Source: Aquiflexum sp. TKW24L (GTDB taxonomy: Bacteria > Bacteroidota > Bacteroidia > Cytophagales > Cyclobacteriaceae). From it: a stretch of 64,000 bases of DNA. The stretch is taken from the NCBI RefSeq assembly GCF_023502205.1, contig NZ_JAMFLG010000021.1, positions 29,689 through 93,688 of the forward strand. Direction: 5' to 3'. Numbering within the stretch: the stretch's first letter is position 1; each line of letters starts with the position of its first letter. Position numbers and translations under genes: made by a program. Below are positions 25,422 through 33,468 of the stretch, one piece after another. The notes beneath the pieces were generated by a model. That model saw nothing but the letters and a program-made list of their open reading frames with translations. It was not told the origin of the DNA and ran no database searches.

Positions 25422-27089
25422 TTAATCCACAATAAACTTGATCATTTCAAAGCGCTTATCCACTTGGATTTCGAGGATATTGATTCCCTTGGGGAGTTGA
25501 CGGACAAGGTTAGAAAGGATATCATTCACCTTTCTTTCACTTGACACAAGGTATTCTTCCGTTGTAGAAAAAGCATTGATGATCCTAAATCGGATAGAAA
25601 GGTCATTGGAAGGATTGATTTCTCCTAACCTCACCGTCAGTTTATTTCCCTTACTAGGGTTGGGATATACATACCAAATAGCAAGACTTTTATGGATACT
25701 GAAAGGAGTTACTGACATGATATGGCCAAAGGAATAGCGGCCTTTCAAATCCACCTGCTTGATCCTATAATACAGCCTATCCCCTGTCATGGGATAGTCC
25801 GAATCCTCAAAGCTATAGGTGACTTGATCATTTGACCATCCCATTCCTTTGACAGTCCCGATCTGAACAAAATCTTCCACCCCCTTTACTGACCTCTCGA
25901 TTTCAAAATGGCTATTTTCCCATTCCGCTGTAGTGACCCAATGCAAGTGGATTTGGTTGTATTTCTCTTCATAGATCAGTTGCTCCTCCAGTATTTTGAT
26001 TGGCAAAAGCCGGAAACACCAGTCACCTGAAAAATCAGCCCATTCCTCTTCTGCCGGAAATAAAGTATATCCTGCAGTGCAGCCGCCAACGGACGTGGAA
26101 GGCATGGCGACTTCCGTTCCGCATTTGAAAATCCTTGCTGAGCCAGAGGACTTTGTAAAGGTTTGGTTGATAAATTGGGATCCTGCAAACATCCTCATCC
26201 ATGAATCACCCAACATGGTCATGGATTTAATATTGGCAGCACCATAAATATCAAACAACGCCGAACCTGCTAACTCTAAAGAAACTAGATTTAATGCTCC
26301 ACCGACTTCCACACTGAGGAAAGAATCTCCCTTGATATTGATCCCCGAACATACATTTGAGCTGCCTGTTCCTTTGATAATCAATGCGTTTTTGTTGGCT
26401 ATCGCCGTCGGGGTGGTACCCGGGTTTCCGGCATCAAGATTTAGCTGCCTGACTTCAAAAGTTCCCTCAACGATAACTTTGTTGCTGTTGCCATTGGTAA
26501 ACGAAAGCGTCCCCCCAATCCTGAATGTGGCCTGAGGATCTACCTGAAAAAGTATTCCTTCAAATTGGTTGCTTGATGGATTGAGAACATTGTCGGTCTC
26601 TAAAATGATCCCATTCCTTATGTTGACGACGGACTGTTTGTTATAAAAAATGTTTCCATCTATGTTGACCCTTGACTCACCTGTGCCGGTAGCATGGAGA
26701 AAACTCAATACCGCACGCTCAATCAGGTAAGTATGCCTTGCAATATTGAGGCTTACGCCATCGGTCAGGGTTATATTATAAATCGGTCCGTTAAATGCAA
26801 AGTCGAATCCAGGATCAAGCGTCAAGGTCTGATTGAGGATCACGTTGACATCACAATTATTTCTGATGGCATTATACCCGGGCAGCGCAGTGGCTGCGAT
26901 GATAGGAGGAAATGTACTGCTTGAGTTAAGAGAGCACCCTGGGATATTCACTTTATCCCAACAGTTACCGTCCATCCATGAGTTGGTACAGCCAGATTTG
27001 GTGGCATTGTACGTGTAAGTCTGACTGATCGCAGGACCAGATACAAACAACAGCACTAGAGCAATATAGGTGATATAAAAGCCTTTCAT
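25422..27089 (-). CDS. T9SS-secreted cell-surface protein
   Basis: A 555-residue protein with a signal peptide ('FYITYIALVLLFVSGPAISQ') and a C-terminal type IX sorting domain: 'WYVYPNPSKGNKLTVRLGE' through 'LPKGINILEIQV' to the end. The middle (residues about 60-330) is Asn/Gly-rich with short strands such as 'NALIIKGTGSSNVCSGINI', suggesting a beta-helix. Residues about 365-460 look like a fibronectin-like segment ('IHLHWVTTAEWENSHFEIER'). I moved the start to ATG 27089, where the signal peptide begins. Secreted to the surface by the T9SS machinery; ligand or substrate unknown. Confidence 0.75.
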   Translation of the reverse strand: MKGFYITYIALVLLFVSGPAISQTYTYNATKSGCTNSWMDGNCWDKVNIPGCSLNSSSTFPPIIAATALPGYNAIRNNCDVNVILNQTLTLDPGFDFAFNGPIYNITLTDGVSLNIARHTYLIERAVLSFLHATGTGESRVNIDGNIFYNKQSVVNIRNGIILETDNVLNPSSNQFEGILFQVDPQATFRIGGTLSFTNGNSNKVIVEGTFEVRQLNLDAGNPGTTPTAIANKNALIIKGTGSSNVCSGINIKGDSFLSVEVGGALNLVSLELAGSALFDIYGAANIKSMTMLGDSWMRMFAGSQFINQTFTKSSGSARIFKCGTEVAMPSTSVGGCTAGYTLFPAEEEWADFSGDWCFRLLPIKILEEQLIYEEKYNQIHLHWVTTAEWENSHFEIERSVKGVEDFVQIGTVKGMGWSNDQVTYSFEDSDYPMTGDRLYYRIKQVDLKGRYSFGHIMSVTPFSIHKSLAIWYVYPNPSKGNKLTVRLGEINPSNDLSIRFRIINAFSTTEEYLVSSERKVNDILSNLVRQLPKGINILEIQVDKRFEMIKFIVD

Positions 27090-27444
27090 TGGAATCGGGT
27101 GATTAACGCAATAATAAGGTAAAATGAAACACATTTTTCGGGTTCAGAAATACATATTGATGTATCTATTGAACTTTACCAATATTTCATTAAACAATAT
27201 CAATATAAATAACCGAATTACAAAGCATTACCTGATCTAACAAAGGAAAAAACACAGAAAAAAACAATCATTTTATTTAGTTTCCCAATACCCTAAAAAG
27301 TGGCAACAACGGTTGTTTGGGTTCAATATCCATCCCGATAGCTCGGGATCCAGTATCAATCAATATCCAATACTACAAATTATGAATTTTGAAACGGTCC
27401 CTAAACAAATAACCAATTAACCAAATAACATTTAACCCTATAAT
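27090..27444. other. intergenic stretch with small repeat motifs
   Basis: No gene seen. It contains the palindrome ATCCCGA-TAGC-TCGGGAT (27332-27349), AACAACGGTTGTT nearby, and the text AAATAACCAATTAACCAAAT (near 27410), which recurs inverted at 47.6 kb. Confidence 0.5.
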
Positions 27445-27906
27445 TCAATCCGGCCTATACTTCATCTGAATCCCCCTCAAAAAATTTCTTAAAATCTGAT
27501 CCTTGAGCGGGCGGTACTGGTCCTGTGTGGGTTTGCGAAAAAATGCACTGAGTTCATGCTTGCTGATATTGACATTGACAGAGGTGAGGATCTCCAGTAT
27601 TTCGGTGTCCTTCATGTCCAATGCTATTTTGAGTTTTTGGAAGATCATGTTGTTGGTCAGGGTCTTCTCGGCGACTGGCTCCACCCCTTCCCGCTTGCCA
27701 CGGCGGTCGATGATCAGCCCATTCAGAAAGAATGCCAAGTCCTTGTCATAAATGCCTTTGTACTCAGGATCTTCTTCCCGCTTGAGCCAATCACTTACTT
27801 CAGACCTTGTAACTGTTTTGCCCCCCAATCCAAAAAGCGCAATCATCTTGTCATCACCAAAATCAAAAGTATAGCGAAGGCTGCGGAGGATGTCGTTGTT
27901 GGTCAT
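27445..27906 (-). CDS. DUF1456 (YehS-like) protein
   Basis: A 153-residue cytoplasmic protein of two tandem copies of a 65-residue helical unit: 'MTNNDILRSLRYTFDFGDDK' and 'LTNNMIFQKLKIALDMKDTE', each followed by 'VTRSEVSDWLKR' or 'ISKHELSAFFRK'. This is the DUF1456 pattern, as in E. coli YehS. The domain resembles a helix-turn-helix but its function is unknown. Monocistronic, flanked downstream by an intergenic gap and upstream by repeat block 3. Confidence 0.85.
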   Translation of the reverse strand: MTNNDILRSLRYTFDFGDDKMIALFGLGGKTVTRSEVSDWLKREEDPEYKGIYDKDLAFFLNGLIIDRRGKREGVEPVAEKTLTNNMIFQKLKIALDMKDTEILEILTSVNVNISKHELSAFFRKPTQDQYRPLKDQILRNFLRGIQMKYRPD

Positions 27907-27984
27907 TTTTTAAAGGAGGAAGGAGGAAGGTTGAACCCTGAATTAAGTGAAGGGTAAAGATGTCGGATTGGGGTAAGTTTTCCA

Positions 27985-28740
27985 AATGTAATGGCGATAC
28001 CTCACGCGAAGCCAGGGAGAAAAGAAGGAGGAATGATGAATAAATGAAAAATGATGAATAAAGAATGATGAATTCATTCGAATTTTTGTATGTAAATGAA
28101 CACCACGATCTATGTGGTCTCTGTGAGCTATGTGAGCTATGTGGTAAATAATCAATCCGAATTTTTCGACCATTGCAATACCTTCGCGCCAATTGTGGTA
28201 AAAGAATTACTATCTCACGCGGAGCCGCAGAGAAAAGGAATGAACATTGATAAATGAAAAATAAGGAATGAAGAATGATGAATTCAGAATGGAAAATGAG
28301 GAATGAAGAATGACGAATTTTTGAATGAACGCCGCGATCTATGTGGTCTCTGTGAGCTATGTGGTAAATAATCAATCCGAATTTTTCGACCATTGCAATA
28401 CCTTCGCGCCAATTGCGGTAAAAGAAAATTTATCTCACGCAGAGCCGCAGAGGAAAGGAATGAAGAATGATGAACAATGATGAACGAAGAATGAAGAATG
28501 ATGAATTCACAATATTAAAGGGAGACCGAGACCTCTGAGCCCTCGGTGAGCTGTGGTACATTATTTTCACCGATTCTCCCTTTGCGTCCCTTGCGATACC
28601 TTTGGGTCTTTGTGTGAGATATTTTAATTTTTTCTTTGTGCCTCCGTGTGGGCTTTTTATTCTACTTTTTTGCGCCCTCGCGTCTTTGCGTGAGAAATTT
28701 TATCTTGATTCTTAAAACAGAATCTCTGCGGTAATCTCCG
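27985..28740 (+). repeat. fold-back repeat block 3 (diverged)
   Basis: Same module order and strand as blocks 1 and 2, but a diverged subfamily: 'CTCTGTGAGCTATGTGGTAA', 'CATTGCAATACCTTCGCGCC' with 'AATTGCGGTAAAAGAA', then 'CTCACGCAGAGCCGCAGAG'. Two cores lie near 28110-28236 and 28335-28455, and a looser set at 28520-28720 ('TTTGCGTCTTTGTGTGAG', 'GCGTCTTTGCGTGAGA'). Between cores lies simple text made of GAATGATGAA, AATGAAGAATG and similar. The open frames here, up to 176 codons, are repeat translations. Confidence 0.8.
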
Positions 28741-28755
28741 CCCTAGTGTCGTATT

Positions 28756-31461
28756 TCAACCTGTGTTTTTCAAACCGCTTGAAAGAGAATTAATCATACT
28801 GAGGAGCTTTACCAACATCTTGTCTTTTTCTGCACTGTTGTCATCCATTTCCCTCCACTGCTTCAGGTAGTTGATATGCAGCTTGTGGAGGATTTTCAGC
28901 TTTCCTTCTCTCCATTTCAGGTTGTCGTATTGCCCTTCCCTTCTGAAGGCAGCAGGTTCGTCAAAAAGCTCCCCGATCAGCCTAAAGCCATTTTCATAAT
29001 CCTTCAGAATCTTATCCATAAACAAGTCTCTATCCGCTGCATTCCGAACAAGTTCTGCATATAGCTTCATCATTTCGACATGCGAGAGGATCAGGTTGGT
29101 TTCTGTCTGAATGATCAAAAACTTGAAAAAAGTCCAATCATTGACCATCTTTTTCAAATCATGAAAAGCTTCGGGTCTTTCTTCCTTCAGCTTTTTCAAA
29201 GCTTCCCCAAGTCCATACCAACCCGTAAGTGTAATCCTTGAAAGGTTCCAGCTAAACACCCAAGGAATCGCCCGCAAGTCCGCGAGCGTCCGGGTACCTG
29301 TTCTCCTAACAGGCCTCGAACCGATTTTACTTTTTTCCAATACATCTATACAAGTTGCTTTGCTGTAAAAATCGATAAAGCCCGGTGTTTCAATAAAATC
29401 TTTGTAGTGCTCAAATGATTTTTTGGACAAAAACTCCATGGTTTCAAATGGAAACGTCGCATCGCTTGTATTGTGTTTGCTTTGGATAGTTTGCTTGGCC
29501 ACACCGGAGGTCAAGGCATTCAGGTTGTAGGTGGCTGTCAGAGGATTTCCAAATTGCTGCGCGACAGTTTCTCCCTGTACCGTAATTTTGATGGTGCTGT
29601 TCACCGTATTGGCTGGCATACTTTCCAAAAACCGGTGGTACTTTCCTCCACCCCTACTGATAGTTCCTCCTGTTCCATGAAAAAAGTAAACGCCTGTATT
29701 GTTTTTTCTACCCACTTCCGCCAGCTTTATTTCTGCTTTGAAAAGGTTCCACTTACTGGCAATCGTACCCCCATCTTTGTTGCTGTCGCTATAGCCCAAC
29801 ATCACTTCCTGTTGGTTTGAAATGCCGGCAGCCCGTTGCCGGGTAAGGGGATGTTGGAGAAATTTGTCCAAGATCCCAGGGCCGTTATGAAGGTCTTCGA
29901 TGGTTTCCAACAGGGGAACCACCTTGATATGGGTATTGAGCAATTGGGTCTCGCGCATCAACAGGTAAACCACAAGCAGGTCACTGAGTGTTCTCGTCAT
30001 ACTGATGATAAAAGAACCAATACCCTCCGAGCCATATTGGTTGATATGATGCCGGACGACTCTGTAACAGTCCAACACATTGTCTGCTTCAGCTCCATAG
30101 GACACTGTAGTGTCTGTAATCAGGGAATGACTTTGCAGAATTTTGTTGAGATAGGCCACCCGTTTTTCTTCTTCCCAATTTGCAAAATCAAAATCTTTCT
30201 CGCCATTTGATTGCAAAATTTGGGAGACGGCTTTGTCATGAAAAGCACTGTTTTGTCTGATGTCCAATTTGGCAAGGTGGAATCCAAAGCAATGAACAGC
30301 GCGCTCAATCGGAAAAAGTAAATCTTCAGCTATCCCCTGCAAACCATTTTCATTGAGTATTGCTCTTAAGGATTTCAGGTCTTCTGTTAAGGTTTTACTA
30401 GACCTATAATGTGACTCACTGTCTGCATTTTTTTCAGAAATGGTATTCTCCAATTGCAATAGCATCAGGCTTGCAAATTGTCTCCAAGGCTCATAAGGGT
30501 TCCTTTGTACTGCCTTCTCTCCTACTTCGCCCAATGCTTTTGATTTTTTCATCACCGCTTCCGACAATAGAAATGGCACAGGATTGCTGACGGCAGATAC
30601 GGAAAGTTTGCTAGCCAAAATCCCCAGTTGCGATTTGATCAGCGAAAGGGCAGCATGTCTGTGAAGCAACAGCGTTTCCTGCGTGATTCCGGGTGTGACA
30701 AAAGGATGCCCGTCTCTGTCCCCGCCCACCCAACTTCCGAAATGGATTTTGGGAAAAGAATCCGGGTTTTTAATTTTATGCGGGTCAAACCCCATTGCAA
30801 TCCAAGAACCCTTGAGTTGCTGGTCACTTTTTTCCAAAACGGTTGGAAAAATGTTTCTCAGGTAATAAACGGTGTTTGCCCTTTCGTCCCGGATATTGGG
30901 TTTTTCGAGGTAAATCTCTCCTGTTCGCCACCATCTCTCTAAGAGGTGGATGATCTTTGCTTCAATCAAATTTTGCTCGAGCTTGCTGAGGGACACATTT
31001 TCCCGTTGTACCAAAAGCAAATACAATTCCCGGTGGATTTCTATCACAGTGACCCTTTTGGCTTCTGTGGGATGTGCCGTCAGTACCGGTATCACACTTG
31101 CCTGGGAGATGGCATGGAGCATTTCGTCCTCTGCAATGCCTTGGTCTTTCCAGATTTTAAAAGCCTCCGCCCATGAACCCCTGATGGATGTGATATCGTC
31201 CTGGTTTTCCATTTTCCTCCGGTATTGGGTCGCAGCATTTTCTTCCACCATGGTCATCAGCTGAAAGTAAATACTGAGCGATTGGATCACCTTATCGATG
31301 GGTAGCGCGTTGTCATCGATTCCCGCAAAATCCTCTGGATGGCTATTGATCAAAGGAATGATGTCATGCTCGTGGATCCGGTGTAGCATTTCTACATAAC
31401 AGCCAATCAAAAAATTTCTGCTTTCGGTGACATTCTGGAAGGGACTCTCTTGCTTAATCAT
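28756..31461 (-). CDS. ppc: phosphoenolpyruvate carboxylase
   Basis: A 901-residue PEP carboxylase, which makes oxaloacetate from PEP and bicarbonate to refill the TCA cycle. Seen: catalytic His region 'VLTAHPTEAKRVTV', 'GSWVGGDRDGHPFVTP', 'VMLGYSDSNKDGGTIASKW', 'FFHGTGGTISRGGGK' and 'TVQGETVAQQFGNPLTATYN'. The length matches the bacterial family (870-930). Start ATG 31461 gives the expected short N-terminal extension. It appears monocistronic, preceded by a 200-base gap and followed directly by repeat block 3. Confidence 0.95.
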   Translation of the reverse strand: MIKQESPFQNVTESRNFLIGCYVEMLHRIHEHDIIPLINSHPEDFAGIDDNALPIDKVIQSLSIYFQLMTMVEENAATQYRRKMENQDDITSIRGSWAEAFKIWKDQGIAEDEMLHAISQASVIPVLTAHPTEAKRVTVIEIHRELYLLLVQRENVSLSKLEQNLIEAKIIHLLERWWRTGEIYLEKPNIRDERANTVYYLRNIFPTVLEKSDQQLKGSWIAMGFDPHKIKNPDSFPKIHFGSWVGGDRDGHPFVTPGITQETLLLHRHAALSLIKSQLGILASKLSVSAVSNPVPFLLSEAVMKKSKALGEVGEKAVQRNPYEPWRQFASLMLLQLENTISEKNADSESHYRSSKTLTEDLKSLRAILNENGLQGIAEDLLFPIERAVHCFGFHLAKLDIRQNSAFHDKAVSQILQSNGEKDFDFANWEEEKRVAYLNKILQSHSLITDTTVSYGAEADNVLDCYRVVRHHINQYGSEGIGSFIISMTRTLSDLLVVYLLMRETQLLNTHIKVVPLLETIEDLHNGPGILDKFLQHPLTRQRAAGISNQQEVMLGYSDSNKDGGTIASKWNLFKAEIKLAEVGRKNNTGVYFFHGTGGTISRGGGKYHRFLESMPANTVNSTIKITVQGETVAQQFGNPLTATYNLNALTSGVAKQTIQSKHNTSDATFPFETMEFLSKKSFEHYKDFIETPGFIDFYSKATCIDVLEKSKIGSRPVRRTGTRTLADLRAIPWVFSWNLSRITLTGWYGLGEALKKLKEERPEAFHDLKKMVNDWTFFKFLIIQTETNLILSHVEMMKLYAELVRNAADRDLFMDKILKDYENGFRLIGELFDEPAAFRREGQYDNLKWREGKLKILHKLHINYLKQWREMDDNSAEKDKMLVKLLSMINSLSSGLKNTG

Positions 31462-31663
31462 AACCCAATCTCGTTAATTTGCTAACACAAAAATCAATAG
31501 TAGAAAAATAGATTTAGATAGCTTATAAAACAAGAATACTTTTTTATTCCAGTGTGAATTAAAGGTTAATTATTGTCTGCCTGAGTGGACGCTATATTTA
31601 ATTCAAAATTCATAATTCTGAATTATACACCTTTCACCCCTACCTAATACTACATCCCGAAAA

Positions 31664-33370
31664 TTACTTTCTAGCAAAAATCACCTGTATCACCATCGAA
31701 AATCCCATCACAAAAATACACCCAATGGCATTATACCATAAAAACCCGATGTCAATCGGAATCCCAAAAAGCGATTCACCGTTTTTCCAATGGATCAACA
31801 AAATCAAAGCTTGGGAAATTAATGCAGCGATAAATACCGCATGTCCCTTCACCCACTTCAAATAAAAACCTACAAGGAAGATGCCCAAGATCGTCCCATA
31901 AAAGAGTGAACCAAGCAGGTTGACAGCTTGGATCAGGTTTTCAAACAGGGATGCATAGATGGCAAAGAGGATCGCAAAGCCGCCCCACAATGCTGTAAAC
32001 CACTTAGAGGAAACCATATAGTGGTATTGGCTTGCATTCTTCACGATAGAGCGTTTGTACATGTCTATGGTCGTGGTCGTTCCTAAGGAGTTGAACTCTG
32101 AAGCGGAAGAAGACATAGCAGCACTGAAGATCACAGCAAAAAGTAACCCGATAATGCCTTTTGGTAGGTAATCCATCACAAAGCGCATAAAGATATAATC
32201 CGTATCCCTAGTGACTGCAGCTGCGTCATTGCGGACGATCAGGTCTTTCACTTCATTGCGGATAGTTTCCTGGTATTGGCTTTTCTTTTGGATACCGTCT
32301 TTGGCCATCCCTATACCTGTTTCATCTTCTGCCTCTACAGCTTTGAGCAAGGATTGGATGTCTTTGCTCTTTTCCTGAAAAACCTGCGTAAACTCATCCT
32401 GCAAAAACCTGTAGTCTTCCTTCAGCGCACTGTTTTCCAGTTGCTCGGTCTGTTGTTTGTTGAACACGACCGGTGGTTGGAAAAACTGATAGAATACAAA
32501 CACCATCACGCCGATAAAGAGGATGACAAACTGCATCGGAACCTTGAGCAGGCCGTTCATCATCAGACCCATCCTGCTTTGTGTGAGTGAACTTGCTGAA
32601 AGGTATCGCTGCACCTGCGATTGGTCTGTTCCAAAGTAGGAAAGAAAGAGAAACAATGCTGCGGTCATACCAGACCAAAAATTATAGCGGTCGGACCAGT
32701 TAAACTCAAAGTTGACCACGTTGAGTTTTTCCATTTTGCCCGCCACATGCAGGGCTTCGGTAAACTTCACCGGAAGCATATAGATGACCAGAATTCCTGC
32801 CAAAAGCATTCCCCCCATCATCACACCCATTTGTTGCTTTTGGGTAATGGATACAGCTTTGGTACCGCCGGAAACGGTGTAGATAATCACCAGCACCCCA
32901 ATAAAAATACAGGTGAAGGTAAGGTTCCAATTCAACAAAGTCGAAAGTATAATCGCCGGAGCATAGATCGTAATCCCTGCCGCCAAGCCTCTTTGAACCA
33001 AAAAAAGAAAAGCTGCCAAGGTCCTCGTCTTCAAGTCAAATCTAGTCTCCAAAAACTCATAGGCAGTATAAACTTTCAGTTTGTAATATATTGGAAGGAA
33101 AGTAACAGAAAGGATAATCATTGCCAATGGCAAACCAAAGTAAAACTGGATAAAGCGCATCCCATCCTCATAGGCTTGGCCTGGTGTACTCAAAAAGGTG
33201 ATAGCCGAGGCCTGGGTCGCCATGATAGAAAGTCCGATGGTCCACCAATTCATATTGGTATTCCCACGAATATAGCTATCCATATCCTGCTTCCCTCTCG
33301 TCTTATACACACCATATCCAACGATGGCCAACAAGGTTCCGAAAAGTACAATCCAGTCTAAGCCACTCAT
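31664..33370 (-). CDS. sodium:solute symporter (SSS family)
   Basis: A 568-residue membrane protein of the SSS family with 13 or more membrane segments. It starts 'LDWIVLFGTLLAIVGYGVYK' and contains 'IMATQASAITFLSTPGQAYE' and 'VIFSAAMSSSASEFNSLGT', the sodium-site region. An unusual charged insertion of about 90 residues (about 300-390, Glu/Lys-rich) sits between membrane segments. Its ATG overlaps the stop of a 33-residue ORF (ATGA), which in turn overlaps the deacetylase gene. Substrate probably a sugar or organic acid; the adjacent PIG-L deacetylase hints at an acetylated amino-sugar derivative. Confidence 0.88.
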   Translation of the reverse strand: MSGLDWIVLFGTLLAIVGYGVYKTRGKQDMDSYIRGNTNMNWWTIGLSIMATQASAITFLSTPGQAYEDGMRFIQFYFGLPLAMIILSVTFLPIYYKLKVYTAYEFLETRFDLKTRTLAAFLFLVQRGLAAGITIYAPAIILSTLLNWNLTFTCIFIGVLVIIYTVSGGTKAVSITQKQQMGVMMGGMLLAGILVIYMLPVKFTEALHVAGKMEKLNVVNFEFNWSDRYNFWSGMTAALFLFLSYFGTDQSQVQRYLSASSLTQSRMGLMMNGLLKVPMQFVILFIGVMVFVFYQFFQPPVVFNKQQTEQLENSALKEDYRFLQDEFTQVFQEKSKDIQSLLKAVEAEDETGIGMAKDGIQKKSQYQETIRNEVKDLIVRNDAAAVTRDTDYIFMRFVMDYLPKGIIGLLFAVIFSAAMSSSASEFNSLGTTTTIDMYKRSIVKNASQYHYMVSSKWFTALWGGFAILFAIYASLFENLIQAVNLLGSLFYGTILGIFLVGFYLKWVKGHAVFIAALISQALILLIHWKNGESLFGIPIDIGFLWYNAIGCIFVMGFSMVIQVIFARK

Positions 33371-33468
33371 GCGAAGTGATGGGTTAGCCAGTAAAAAAAG
33401 ACAATCAATCCGCCCAAAGTCAGCATCAGGCCTATATACCAGTTGTTCCAGTTGATGTTATCTTTCAT
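33367..33468 (-). CDS. 33-residue single-pass membrane micropeptide
   Basis: A short ORF (ATG at 33468-33466, TGA at 33369-33367) starting 'MKDNINWNNWYIGLMLTLGG' and ending in a hydrophobic, aromatic segment 'LIVFFYWLTHHFA'. Its ATG overlaps the stop of the deacetylase gene (ATGA) and its stop overlaps the ATG of the symporter gene (ATGA). This double coupling argues that it is translated. It is predicted to be a one-span membrane peptide of the inner membrane, perhaps an accessory subunit of the symporter, as small subunits accompany some SSS carriers. I know of no named family. Confidence 0.7.
   Translation of the reverse strand: MKDNINWNNWYIGLMLTLGGLIVFFYWLTHHFA

Noticed and set aside
27863..28393. 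176-codon open frame on the minus strand
   Set aside because: Lies in repeat block 3; the protein is low-complexity (HHSSFF text) and repeats with the DNA.
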